In this document: piece by piece, positions 11,151 to 21,865 of the stretch | Layout: each line of letters starts with the position of its first letter | How positions within the stretch are numbered: the stretch's first letter is position 1 | Origin: Urophycis tenuis | Taxonomy: Eukaryota > Chordata > Actinopteri > Gadiformes > Phycidae | DNA length: 64,000 nt | Reading direction: 5' to 3' | NCBI GenBank assembly: GCA_036785325.1 | Contig: JAXIVH010000008.1 | Coordinates: 9,989,395-10,053,394 of the forward strand | The notes under the pieces: generated by a model | What the model was told of the DNA's origin: nothing | What the model saw: the letters and a program-made list of their open reading frames with translations, nothing else | Databases searched by the model: none | Made by a program: the position numbers and the translations under genes

Positions 11151-11589
11151 GCTATCGGCTAAACTTAACCAAGATCTGATCAGCCGGAAAGATTATGTTT
11201 CCTGAACCTCACCAAAAACTGACTGATAACTGAAAATAAAACGTCATCTAAGCCAAACAAAATATTACAGGACAAAACCTCAGTCTCCGGGGCGAAGGTC
11301 CTGTGTTTAACCCAATCATAAACCATTTCTGGGAGAAAGCGCTGAAGGCTTCTCCCGGCTACAGTTGGCTCTGGATTGTCCTCTGGTGGCCGATGCTGCT
11401 CACTACAACGTGTCGTATTTCTGTGTTGGTTTAGCAGAAGTAGAAACTGTGGGCCTACTGTACTTGCTGAAAATGCCACTGGTAGGTGCTTATTCTTATC
11501 ACAAAGAGCAAGAATAGTTCAGCACATAAATGTGGACCTTGTCTTTTCTTATTTCTTTTTTCTTATTTTAAATTTTTTTTAAGTCTATG

Positions 11590-11660
11590 TCTTGAGCTGC
11601 TTGGACCTTGAATTTCCCCCAGGGATCAATAAAGAATTTTGAATTGACTTGAATAGTAAC
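11590..11660 (+). mobile_element. LINE-2-type 3' tail
   Basis: The string ttgaatttcccccagggatc followed by aataaagaattttgaattga matches the common fish L2-type 3' end. It sits between the two duplicated blocks. Confidence 0.55.
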
Positions 11661-11670
11661 ATTTGTAAAA

Positions 11671-11674
11671 AACA

Positions 11675-11768
<94 letters not shown>
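11671..11768. repeat. (CA)n microsatellite
   Basis: About 48 nearly perfect CA units. Confidence 0.95.
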
Positions 11769-11769
<1 letters not shown>

Positions 11770-11805
11770 CTCAGCAATAGTCTGTCCCTGCCTTTTTAGT
11801 CTTTT

Positions 11806-11945
11806 AATAGCTCTGGATGTCGTCTGAAGCTGCAGCTGTCTGTGTGTGTCAAAATTGTCCCCCTCTCGCCTCCTGCTCTGACATTTCTGACACATCCTTC
11901 CACGTCTTTTCTCCATTCTACCATTCCACTGCCGAACCCTCTGGG
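11806..11945 (+). repeat. Direct duplication, copy 2
   Basis: Homologous to 11045-11150, with a short extra segment (caaaattgtccccctctcgc) inside. It ends about 230 bp before the apobec2 start codon, so it may be part of the apobec2 5' region. Confidence 0.6.
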
Positions 11946-12081
11946 CTCCCATCCGCCGTGCTTCCCTGTCTCTGTGTCTCCTGTGTGTATTGTCTCTCCA
12001 TTCTAAACCCTGTCTCTCTCTGTGTTCTCACCCTAACACCCTCCTCCTATCCCTGCTCTCAGTTCTCACTTCGAACCCTGA

Positions 12082-12082
<1 letters not shown>

Positions 12083-12114
<32 letters not shown>

Positions 12115-12122
12115 GCGTGTGT
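12083..12122. repeat. (CA)n-CGCGCG-TGTGT alternating tract
   Basis: About 15 CA units run directly into cgcgcgtgtgt, giving about 40 bp of strict purine-pyrimidine alternation. It ends 56 bp before the apobec2 ATG. Such tracts readily form Z-DNA. Confidence 0.85.
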
Positions 12123-12177
12123 TTCTCTCAAACTTTGCTCACACCGTGGACCTACGTCCCCCACACATTGACCCCCC

Positions 12178-12386
12178 ATGGCTGACCGAAAGAGCGCACA
12201 ACCTCGGAGGAAAGAGAAGAAGGAGGTAGCGGAAGAGACGAAGGACAAAAAGGAGCCATCGAGGCAGGCCGAGGGCGCCGCTGCGGTGGACGAAGCCCAG
12301 CCGGCGGGGAATGGAGAGGCCGAGGCTGCCAACGGGGACGTGCAGGTGGAGCCCATGGAACTCCCTCCGTTTGAAGTGATCACCGG
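12178..12386 (+). CDS. apobec2: apobec2 exon 1
   Basis: Starts at the ATG and ends at donor gtaagtgg in phase 2. It encodes the charged N-terminal extension and the conserved LPPFEVITG. Confidence 0.93.
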
Positions 12387-12640
12387 GTAAGTGGGTGGGT
12401 TTCCCTGCTCCAGCGCCCCAACGACGAGCAGAAGCCAGCCAAATGCATGAGCCATGACATTTTGCAGCGAGGCTTTACGGGTGACAGTAAAGTGCCGTGT
12501 CCACGTGTCGTGTGGTCCTCTGTCTGAACATTTTGAAATGCACACTTTTTGTTTCCGCAAAGCAAAGTTAATCTGTACAGAGATTAATCTTTTACATTTA
12601 AGAACGCACACATGAACACGCACAGACAGACAGACAGACA

Positions 12641-12708
<68 letters not shown>

Positions 12709-13048
12709 AAGTGTCAACATGAGACTTTGAGCTTTTGAGAAATGGTGAATAAAGATTTGGGCAATAAAGATTTTAAGGAAGGTTTCCACAAGAGTTGCTT
12801 GTTCTTGGCCTGCTGTTGAATATGTCAATGCGCAGTCACAGGTCTATTAATAAAGATCTAGGATTCCACTGTTGGCAGACACTAAAATAGAAGCCTACAT
12901 TGACCTGCCTGAAGATCCAGCTGATCTGTCCTGCCCTTAGAGTAGCCAGGAATCTCTCTGGTTACTCTAACCATTTTTAATCGTGCTGTACAAGAAAATG
13001 GTTGGAGTCAATCTACAATACATACAGAGGGAAGCTAGAAGCTAGCTG

Positions 13049-13123
<75 letters not shown>

Positions 13124-15253
13124 GTGAAACTATAAACTATCAATATAATAAAAGTAAATTGGAAAGCAATAATAATATGCTTCTTACACAAATTAGATTT
13201 GGTTGATTTAGTTTATATATACTTACGTCAATTAATTTAGGAAGAATGAATTACATTTTATTCATATAGCCCCAATTCATAACAGAAGTTATCTCAAGAC
13301 ACTTTACATACAGAGCAGGTCTAGACCAAAACTCTTCATGTTGTTATTTACACAGACCCAACAATCCCCAACCATGAGCAAGCACTCTGAGTTGTCTCAT
13401 AATAAAGAACTGCAGCTAATATACTTTAGAATCCTCACACTCTTCTGTAAACCCCTGCTTCCATTTCAGCCACTGGGCATGTACAGTAAGGTTCTTACTA
13501 CAGTAAGAACCCTTTTGTTGCATCATTTGGCAAACACAGCATAATACAGTTGCAATACATAACATTTCAACCAGCCGGTAGCTTGAAATTACCTGAACAT
13601 ATCTGTAGTCAGTTCTGAGGGATAGTGATTTCCTCTCCTACTCACACCACCCACACAGCCCAGCTACACTGACTCAGTTTGTGCCACACAGCCAGTTAGC
13701 GTGAAGAGAACACTGTTAACAAGCTTTTTGAATTCTCCCTGCTATCCAGAAGGGGCTCAATGTTATACATTGTGACACTAAGATGCATATATATTTTGCC
13801 ATAACCCTGTCCTACTCACTTTGATTTGTGACATGCATCATTGTGACAAATGATGATTTCTTTCCCCCTATGCTATGAGTCTCAACGAATAATCACCACT
13901 AAAAGCTTGTATCATCCAAAACGCATTTAACTGAGATAAGATCTCAAGTGAGTATTTACTCTTTTTCTTCATGTCTTATGTCTTCACCCGACTACAGAGA
14001 CCGCATCGACCCTTTCGCTTTTAAGTTTCAGTTCAAGAACGTGGAGTACTCCTCAGGTCGGAACAAGACCTTCCTCTGTTACCTGGTGGACAAGGGCACG
14101 GCGGACGGCCTGCAGAGGGGCTACCTGGAGGACGAACACGCTGGCCTCCATGCCGAGGAGGCCTTCTTTGCACAGATACTGCCCGACCACGACCCTGCGC
14201 TCAAATACACAATCACCTGGTACATAGCTAAGCCATGCTTATGTTTCTTACAGAATATGCCCAATGTATACGCTACACCGTAATATATTTTAGTGAGATA
14301 CGCTACAAACCTATAGGTAATAGGGTGTAAGTCGATATTGAAATATAATAATTGTTACATTTCAATTTCTCTAATTAATTTAATCAATTTCATTCAAAGA
14401 TTGATATCTATTGAAAGGGGTAGGTTGGAATTTTGGACATAGGACCTCTGTTAGCCTGTGTGTTATTTATCATTGGAGATGTTTTCAAATTCCATTCAGT
14501 TCTTCTAGTTGCAGAGTTCGCTGGTGCTGTCTAGCGCAAGTCACTGGTTTCGGCTAGCCTGCTAATAAAAACAGTCTTACCCACCCCACAACCCGAGGCA
14601 AATAAATTATAACCCCAGACTTTCGATGTAAATGTCTGTGTGGATAGGCATTGCAATTGGCATTGCATTTTGAGGGACTTGGGTCTCAGCAGCAGCGTTA
14701 TACTTCCTGGTAGTAGGCTAGGCTATGGCAGCGGCGGACTGATATTACCTAGGTTACCGGCAGAAACGAGTCCCTCAAAATGCCATGATTCATGTGATGT
14801 GGATAACTGGGAAATAAGGTCCTATATCCAAAATTCCGAACTACCCCTTTAATATCTCTGGTACTTGGAGAAGAAAAAAGAAAGGTAGAAATAATATCAG
14901 GTATTCATTTGAGAAGAAAATTACTTATTTGACTTCTATTCGTCTTTAGGTATGTGTCTTCCAGTCCCTGTCTGGCCTGTGCGTCCAAAATAGTAGATGC
15001 TCTGAAAGGCAAGAAGAACTGGAAGCTGAGTATCTTCGCGGCGCGCCTGTTTGAGTGGGAGGAGCCAGAGATCCAGACGGGGCTAAAAGCCCTGCACGGT
15101 GCGGGCTGCAAGCTGCGGATCATGAAGCCCCTGGACTTCTCCTATACTTGGGACACATTTGTGGAAAACGATGAATGTGACCTGAACCTCTGGGAAGACT
15201 GCAAGGACAACTATGAGTATTACCAGGACAAGCTTGCAGACATACTGCAGTAA
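12178..15253 (+). CDS. apobec2: APOBEC2 cytidine-deaminase-family protein, complete
   Basis: Three exons, 12178-12386, 13998-14219 and 14950-15253, join in phase to 244 codons plus TAA. The N-terminal 60 residues are charged and low-complexity (Lys/Glu/Ala). From ELPPFEV onward the chain is colinear with vertebrate APOBEC2. Landmarks are NVEYSSGRNKTFLCY (84-98), GYLEDEHAGLHAEEAFF (111-127) and TWYVSSSPCLAC (143-154). The zinc site H121, C151, C154 and the general-acid E123 are all present. The C-terminal half holds WEEPEIQ, AGCKLRIMKP and a terminal YYQDKLADILQ. By family, APOBEC2 is a muscle-enriched AID/APOBEC member whose deaminase activity is debated. The ATG has a good context (cccATGG). 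Fish may carry two apobec2 paralogues; I cannot say which this is. Confidence 0.95.
12387..13997 (+). other. apobec2 intron 1 with microsatellites
   Basis: Holds (CA)n arrays at 12640-12706 and 13051-13121. A dispersed-repeat fragment at 13250-13330 reads ctgtaaagtgtcttgagata on the minus strand, a common fish repeat 3' end. No other exon was seen. Confidence 0.7.
13998..14219 (+). CDS. apobec2: apobec2 exon 2
   Basis: Acceptor gactacag, donor gtacatag. It carries the HAEE half of the zinc-deaminase motif. The last codon (Trp144) is split TG|G with exon 3, as the APOBEC2 TWYVSSSPC sequence requires. Confidence 0.93.
14950..15253 (+). CDS. apobec2: apobec2 exon 3
   Basis: Acceptor cgtctttag. 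It carries the PCxxC zinc ligands, the C-terminal deaminase fold and the stop TAA at 15251-15253. Confidence 0.95.
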
Positions 15254-15527
15254 CCAGAGTGAGTGTGGAAGGTGTGAACTGTGGAGGGTGTGTTGGATGT
15301 AGGGGCTAACGTAAAGTGGGGACGACTTGTTGACAAAGCATACACAGTACACACTAAGTCATGAGATAATTGTGTAGGTAAAGAGGAGCTACAGGCACGA
15401 TTTTAGACCTGAAATTTGAGTGTCATTCTTTCGAAATGGCACATTCACCGATTAGTGACTGAAATGCTGTGTGAAAAATCTGCTCCAGTTGGACACGTGC
15501 CTGATTTAAGACTTAAGCGAGTAGAAA

Positions 15528-15595
15528 GGGAGTGAGCTGAAAGGGTGTGAGCAGAAAGGGTGTGAGCAGAAAGGAAGTGAGCAGAAAGGAAAGGT
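15528..15595 (+). repeat. 18-bp tandem repeat in the apobec2 3' region
   Basis: About four copies of gtgagcagaaagg-type units, 275 bp after the stop codon and so probably in the 3' UTR. Confidence 0.8.
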
Positions 15596-16297
15596 ACATT
15601 CCTTGAGTTTTTTATTTTAAAATCTAATATTCCACTCTCTTGACAACCCTCAACTCACAAATTACCTTCATCACCTTTAACCTTTGTTACCTGTGTTATT
15701 TATTTGTTTTTGAACTTAAACGTCTATTCTATATTGTCACTGTCTTATGTTAGATTCAGAGTGAATGATGCATCTTGTAAGGACATATGCCGAGACGTGT
15801 GTTCAGCAAGATGCAACACTGTAAGAGTAAGAGTGAGAGTAGTAGAACAATTAGACAGAACATGCATTGCATGCAGAACATGCAGTATGCACATCATTAC
15901 ATTGATATTGCTATTTGATCTCTCTTTCTCTCTCCCCTCAACATAGGAATACAGTTGACTCAACACAGATCACAACATCTTCCTAACAACTCCAATACCA
16001 CCGCTACTGTATCAGCCAGCATCCTTTATGTTCTGTCATTGGTAAAACCTCAATGTTGTGACACCTTTTGGTTGAGCCAACTGTGTTGGCAATAATGCAC
16101 AATCGTTTGCTTTTATCTAAATGAGTAAATATTTTTTTAACTACAAGAAATACATATTAAGGATAAGATATAAATGGAATTTAAGATTTTGATTTTGAAA
16201 GAAGATGGCAGAAGAAGCAATCAAGCATAAAATAACTGTATTTGATAAAACATTTCTTATCTATTAGGACTGACTTGACCTAATTCAGATTCATTTG

Positions 16298-16303
16298 AAT
16301 AAA
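16298..16303 (+). terminator. Candidate apobec2 polyadenylation signal (proximal)
   Basis: AATAAA about 1.05 kb after the stop codon. It is one of two plausible signals; no transcript data are available. Confidence 0.35.
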
Positions 16304-16742
16304 TCAGTATTGTGTATATTTGTTGTGCCATTTGTCACTTTAACCACATGTATGAATGGATGTGGCTGATGATAAATTAATTGATTGTATGAAGGATTCA
16401 CATGAGATACACCCTTAAACAGTATTAGATAGACTTACACAATCACAAGTTTAACAACAACTCTTGTTATATCATTCTAACTTACACACTTACATGTAAC
16501 ATGATTTATACTCTTTGTAGTATGTCTGGTGATGTATTTCTTCCATTGCTGTTCATTGGCCAAATATCTTGGTGTTCGGGGTGCACTACAAGTGTACTTT
16601 TACATGTCACCATGACCAAAGAGCAACCATGATTCCCCATCTTAAACAGGGTCTCCATTTGTGTTTAAAACTTATGCTTCATCCAATTTGTAAACACTGT
16701 GCACTATACCAATAATGTTGAACTGTGTAAAATAATATATCT

Positions 16743-16748
16743 TTTATT
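16743..16748 (-). terminator. Candidate pth4 polyadenylation signal
   Basis: AATAAA on the minus strand, about 660 bp after the pth4 stop. It is the first canonical hexamer I found there; an ATTAAA variant lies at 17040-17045. Confidence 0.3.
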
Positions 16749-16884
16749 AATTTATGAAATTATACATCATAAATATATCATCTATGTATATATCATCTAT
16801 ATTCAAACTATATCCCTTCAATGTACGTAACAAATACATACCTCGAAGGCATGCATGAAATGAGGGCATCACATTCATACCTCA

Positions 16885-16890
16885 AATAAA
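16885..16890 (+). terminator. Candidate apobec2 polyadenylation signal (distal)
   Basis: AATAAA followed by a GT-rich stretch (gtgtaatttgaaatg), about 1.6 kb after the stop. Its use would overlap the inferred 3' end of pth4 on the other strand. Confidence 0.4.
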
Positions 16891-17405
16891 AGTGTAATTT
16901 GAAATGATACTTGTGAACTTTTCTATATTATGATTATTTACTTTTAAATTTAAATGGATTTTGTAGCAGAATCAAACCGAGAACAAAAATAGTGCCAATG
17001 TATTGGCGTAGCTTCAAAGGTGTTTTGTTTCAGCTGTATTTTAATGAAGACATCATCCAAATACCACAATCTGTGCCACACCTTCCTCACAGCCATGGCC
17101 TGGGGATGAAAAGGTCACACAATGCCAAATAATTTGACTGATTTTGATCACAATGGATTTATCAGAGCAATATTAAAATTTTAACACATTTAAATACACA
17201 ACCTAGAAATGATCATTAATGTAAGGTTATACAAATTACAGCAACCTTACTGATATAAAAAAAAAATAGTACTCAACAAAATAATCAAACAAAAACAGAA
17301 ATAAATACTAAGTTACATATTAAGTGTACACATAACAAGTGACATAAACAATACTTTGTATCGTTGTCCATGCATTTGATTCAATTATATATAATAGCTA
17401 TATTA

Positions 17406-17703
17406 CTATTGCTCTCTCTCTGGCAGTGGTGACAGGTAGGGATTAAAAAAGTCTCTGATCATGTTGTCCATTGCTGCTTTGTACTGGTTGTTCACTACAG
17501 CAGATTGGGGATTTTCCACCATGCCGGTCACCAGCCCAGGACTCAGGCCCAGGTTGAGAGCCTTCAGTGGGCTGAATGGGGCTGAGCGGGTCTGGGCAGT
17601 GTGGAGGCCCTCCATGGCACTGGAGAGCCAGATTAGTCTCTTGAGACTCTGAATATTGCGACCACGGTCATGCATGAGCTGGTGTTCTGTCACAGAGCGG
17701 CGA
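17406..17703 (-). CDS. pth4: pth4 hormone exon
   Basis: Acceptor ttacaccaaacag. It encodes the RR cleavage site, the hormone domain and the tail, with stop TAG at 17406-17408. A PTH-family exon break just before the processing site is typical. Confidence 0.88.
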
Positions 17704-17939
17704 CTGTTTGGTGTAAACAGGAAAAAAGTGTTATTTTACTGCGATAAATACAACTGTGACATTAACTGGTTAACCACAATAATGAATTGAAACAACATAA
17801 ACACCATGATGAATGATGTATGATGTACTCTATGACATAGAAAAGCCTGCTACAAAAGGACACTCATCAACAGGAGATAGGATTATTTTTTTTGTTACAA
17901 AATCCCAAAAAGCTCAAATAATAAATAAAGCTTACAGAC

Positions 17940-18010
<71 letters not shown>

Positions 18011-18857
18011 CACGCACGCACACGCACGCACACACATGCACACACACACACACACGCACACACGCACACACAGATAAGCCTCTCCAATAAGCCTCATTTA
18101 GAAGTAGAAGGAAAGAGAAAAAGAGAAAACTTGCATTAAAATAAAGAATGGGCACTCAAACACTGAAAACAGGGAAGACCTGAGACAGGGTATTATTTCC
18201 AGGGATACAAATATATATTTATGATACAAATAAGAGTTCTCGTTTGAACTGTGTAACAATAACACTTACGATTGAATGGTTACTGTGTACTGGTATGATA
18301 ACATGCACAGATGGGACAAAAGTATTGGTATTATAACGTAACAATGGTGGGATGAATGTGCACTGGTATTATAATTTAACACCTGCAGGAATCAGGATGG
18401 ATGTGTACTGGTATTATAACTTAACACTGGCGGGACAAATGTTTATTGGTATTATAATTTAACACTGGTGGGACAAATGTATACTGGTATTATAACTTAA
18501 CAGTGGCGGGACTAATGTGTACTGGTATTATAATTTAACATTGGTGGGACCAATGTGTAGGCCTACTGGTATTATAACTTAACACTGGCGGGACTAAAAC
18601 AGTGGACTTATTGTATCAGACAGACTGAAAAGACGGTGAGAGAGTGAGTTCTGCTGCTGCAGAAGATGATACAAGAGAAAATAACAGGTCTACTGAAAAG
18701 CTGAAAATCTGTAACAGCCACGAGTAAGGGAATAGGGAGGGAAAGTAAAACTTCAACTTCAACTTGCGTTCTAACTCACGGAAAAGCATTGATATTCCTA
18801 ATATACATGCTTTAAGATAATTTGCAATAGCTTTAATGCTAATTATCGTAAAACATG

Positions 18858-18903
<46 letters not shown>

Positions 18904-19559
18904 CAAAACAAATCAACAGTAGCCTACAGTATTTTTTTTTTTTTTAGAGTATAAAAATATATAACAAATCTTCAGAAATTTTTACATTTACATTTAGGGC
19001 ATTTAGCAGACGCTTTTATCCAAATCGACTTACAAAAAGTACATTTGTCATAAGAAGGTGAAACATTTCATTGCTGTTAATAATGTAAGAAAGTCACCAG
19101 AACAAGTTTCAAGCACTTGCTAGGTTAACCATTGTTAGTATACATTTCTACCTTTCTACAAATATGTCTGTAACTGTAAGTTTTTTTCTTCTGTAAAATG
19201 TGTTTAACACACGTTGTACATTTACCAAAACCACATCTTTGGGCATGTGTTTTAACTGTAGCTCATATTGTTTTGCGACATTGGGTCGCAAAACATTTCG
19301 GAAGTTCATTTCGGAATAAACGGAATAAAAGCATTTTTTTTTAACGGTCAATGGAAAACGCTGTGCCTTCCTCGATCATCTTTGGAATGCTACCACTAGA
19401 TGGCAGAGGTTTTACTTTCCCTCCCTGCTGCCAAGAGAAGTTTCAAGGAGTACCTTCAACACAGTGCGCTCACCTGTCATTTTCCTGACACTGGCCTATT
19501 GTGACGAGAGCAAAAACAACAACAGCAAGAAACTGCACAGGTTTACGGCGAACCCACAT
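17406..19559 (-). CDS. pth4: Parathyroid hormone family prohormone, complete (pth4-like)
   Basis: Two coding exons, 19474-19559 and 17406-17703, join in phase (GAC AG|T CGC CGC) to 127 codons plus TAG. Exon 1 encodes a signal peptide: MWVRRKP then a hydrophobic core QFLAVVVFALVTIGQC. Exon 2 opens at the dibasic processing site RR (residues 30-31). The mature hormone then starts SVTEHQLMHDRGRNIQSLKR and continues LIWLSSAMEGLHTAQTR. This has the PTH/PTHrP 1-34 signature: SVxEHQLMHDxGxxIQ, a WL helix and HTAxTR. The 60-residue tail (ending YLSPLPEREQ) is poorly conserved. Its fit to fish Pth4 (PTH-L), rather than Pth1, Pth2 or PTHrP, is inferred from the HDRGRNIQSLKRLIWL stretch. By family it is a secreted ligand of PTH1R-type receptors; zebrafish Pth4 is a hypothalamic peptide affecting bone and phosphate. 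Confidence 0.85.
17937..18072. repeat. (CA)n/(CGCA)n array in pth4 intron
   Basis: About 65 CA units with CG interruptions, about 230 bp upstream of the hormone exon. Confidence 0.95.
18285..18597 (+). repeat. Minisatellite, about 40-bp unit, about 8 copies
   Basis: Units share actggtattataacttaac and a ggcgggac.aatgt stretch with moderate divergence. It lies in the pth4 intron. Period and divergence fit a minisatellite rather than spaced identical repeats. Confidence 0.85.
18860..18901 (+). repeat. Poly(A) run of 42
   Basis: Pure A homopolymer in the pth4 intron. It could be the tail of an old retroinsertion, but no body is recognisable upstream. Confidence 0.9.
18983..19142 (-). mobile_element. 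Retroelement 3' end with gtaagtcg tail
   Basis: The reverse complement matches 51715-51935: atggttaacctagcaa, agcaatgaaatgtttcacct, tcttatgacaaatgtact and ggataaaagcgtctgctaaa in order. Same family, opposite orientation. Confidence 0.65.
19393..19406 (+). promoter_or_regulatory. CTCF-like motif in pth4 intron
   Basis: CCACTAGATGGCAG matches the core CCASYAGRKGGCR exactly. It lies about 70 bp inside the intron after the signal-peptide exon. It is oriented away from the motif at 9322, so the pair is divergent. Confidence 0.45.
19474..19559 (-). CDS. pth4: pth4 signal-peptide exon
   Basis: ATG at 19559, donor gtgagcgc after 19474. The short hydrophobic signal sequence is followed by QCQEND. 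It is too short to show up as a stand-alone reading frame; it was found by working back from the prohormone exon. Confidence 0.8.
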
Positions 19560-19798
19560 TTTCTGCAATGAATAAAGATTAGCCATTGATTAAATAATAA
19601 TAACAGCATGTAATAATAACAATACCAGCACTCAGGGGTCAATGACATACGCTGAAACGCTTTATCACTTTTGACACCCTTTTCAAGACTGTATGTCAAA
19701 AGTATGTCAAAAGCCGTTTCCTAAAACAAACAGAAGCAAACATGGAAACCACATCTTCATTCATGCCAGGGTTGATATGAGTCGTAAGGAGTACTTAC

Positions 19799-19855
19799 CT
19801 CGTCCCCGTCTGTGACTGGCAGTGTCATCATTCCTTTGACTTACGGCCGTTCACT
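19799..19855 (-). other. pth4: Candidate pth4 5' non-coding exon
   Basis: Donor gtaagtac follows 19799. The right edge is set about 25-30 bp downstream of the TATA box at 19878-19884. A non-coding first exon before the signal-peptide exon is common in PTH genes. Confidence 0.5.
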
Positions 19856-19877
19856 GCTGAGTATTGTGCTTCCAGGC

Positions 19878-19884
19878 TTTTATA
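19878..19884 (-). promoter_or_regulatory. TATA box of pth4
   Basis: The minus strand reads gagctcTATAAAAgcctgg, a strong TATA context about 30 bp before the inferred start of the 5' exon. A (CA)n array begins only 8 bp further upstream. Confidence 0.6.
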
Positions 19885-19889
19885 GAGCT

Positions 19890-19892
<3 letters not shown>

Positions 19893-19974
<82 letters not shown>

Positions 19975-20012
19975 CACCCACAGATGCACACACACACACG
20001 CACGTGCACACA
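19893..20012. repeat. (CA)n array abutting the pth4 promoter
   Basis: About 40 perfect CA units, then CA/CG-interrupted units. It starts 8 bp upstream of the pth4 TATA box. Confidence 0.95.
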
Positions 20013-20280
20013 CACAGTTAGACATGCTCAGCAATGTATACCCCCCTCCAACTATTGACTTTGGCAATAACGATCAACTCATTGATTATCATACATTAAC
20101 ATACATTTACATAGAATGAAGAGAAAAATACATCCATTAATCAGAATTTGGATCCATCTTTTAGTCAGATTTACATTTGTGTGAGCCTAATAACCAATTT
20201 TGTTGATATAGTTTATTGCTGAGATATAAGGGTGAGGGGGATTCAAATTATTCAATGTATATTTTGGTATATATTTTGTA

Positions 20281-20421
<141 letters not shown>

Positions 20422-20621
20422 CCCTAGTTAAGATGCTTGTGCCTTGGATTCACATTCACATGACATCTTCACAACTATAACTTTTCTCCCACCAGCTATT
20501 AACCCCTAATGAAGCTATGACATCACTTTCTGGGATGACAGAGGCATCTCCATGATCACCGCTGGCAACACTGTTGTCTTGACAACATGAGTGGAAGGTT
20601 TCCCATGGTGAGAAATGCTGT

Positions 20622-21140
20622 CTGGTAAGGCAAAGCAAGGCAAGTTTATTTATGTAGCACCATTCAAACACAAGGCCATTGTGCTTTACAAAGGAAGAAT
20701 CACACATACAAATCATTAGAAGGGCAATCATTGAAAGAGAATAAAACAAGAAAAGGGCAAATGTAAAATAAAAGTTTTTTTATTTACATTTTTTTTAATA
20801 TACTGTATATTCTTTTCTTTTCATTAAAAGCTCTGGCTCACAGAAATGTTTGAGCATTGATTTAAAGAATACGCTTTTTCTGGAAGTTTGTTCCAGATCG
20901 GTGGTGCATCAAAACTCAAAACTGCTCCACCACACCTGTTTTGACCCCTGGGAGCAGTGAGCAGCTTGTGCCTGATGGCCATAGAGCTCTGTTGGGCTCA
21001 TAACACACAAGCAGATGGATTTTGGTCCCAACTCATTTAGTGCTTTGTACCGTGCTAGAATGTTGTGAACTAAACTCTCTGGCCAACAGCAAGCTGGTGA
21101 AGTGAGCTGAGCTCTGGATGAATGGGGTTCACTTTCTTCG
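20622..21140 (+). mobile_element. Dispersed fish repeat (ggcaaggcaagtttattta type)
   Basis: Opens with aaggcaagtttatttatgta then gcaccattcaaacacaagg and tgtgctttacaaa. A body with ggaagtttgttccagat, gaccctgggagcagtgag-like and tagagctctgt strings follows. I recognise it as a common fish interspersed repeat but cannot place the class with certainty. Confidence 0.5.
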
Positions 21141-21639
21141 TCCTAAACGCATACGTAGGTGTAAGTATAACAAGCATAGAGCAATGGAATAGTTCTTAAT
21201 CCAGTAAAGAATGGCTTGCACATTTCTATATATGGTTATAAATATACATTTGTGATAATAAATACTTAGATATCTCTGAAGGTAATATATCCTTTTTGAG
21301 ATATTAACTGGAATAAATAATACAATGAATAAGAAACATTTACTGCAACTACAAAAATTACAATATTGAATAACAGCTAAAAGTCTGACACTCGTCAACT
21401 AATACATTATCTGAACAATCATAAAATATCCATTTTAAATGTACATTTAAACATGAGCTGAATACTAATATAGCTTTATAGCAAGTGTGCATTTGCAATG
21501 TATCAATACAACATTATATGTTGTACTCCACAGACAAGACACATGAAAATCAAAGGAACACTGTAACTGTAGTTTCCGCTGCATAACGGGTTATTCATAC
21601 TGCATAACTGGTCATTTTTACCACTCCCACCTCTATAAT

Positions 21640-21865
21640 GTATGCCTAGATGTATGTACATTTATGTATATTTTTATATTTCTTTATATATATTTTTTGT
21701 ATATTGTTTACATACGTTTATATTATATATTTATATATTCTAACTCTCTACTATACGTAGATTTTCTGTCTTTTCTTTTTTCCCTGGAGTATTGTAACAA
21801 ATGCAATTTCCCTCAGGGATCATTTAAGTATTTCAGTCTGTCTTTCTGTCTGTCTGTCTGTAACT
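21640..21865 (+). mobile_element. LINE-2-type 3' end
   Basis: The block ends gcaatttccctcagggatca then tttaagtatttcagtctgtc and a (TCTG)n tail, the standard fish L2-type 3' end. Confidence 0.6.

Noticed and set aside
11376..11400. CTCF-like string cctctggtggcc
   Set aside because: The reverse complement departs from the core at a key G, so it is a weak match.
12066..12701. A 211-codon minus-strand frame over apobec2 exon 1
   Set aside because: It is a shadow of the GC-rich exon plus CA arrays at both ends; the plus-strand exon has correct splicing and conservation.
18285..18597. CRISPR-like array
   Set aside because: Contiguous diverged 40-bp minisatellite units in an animal intron, with no repeat-spacer structure.
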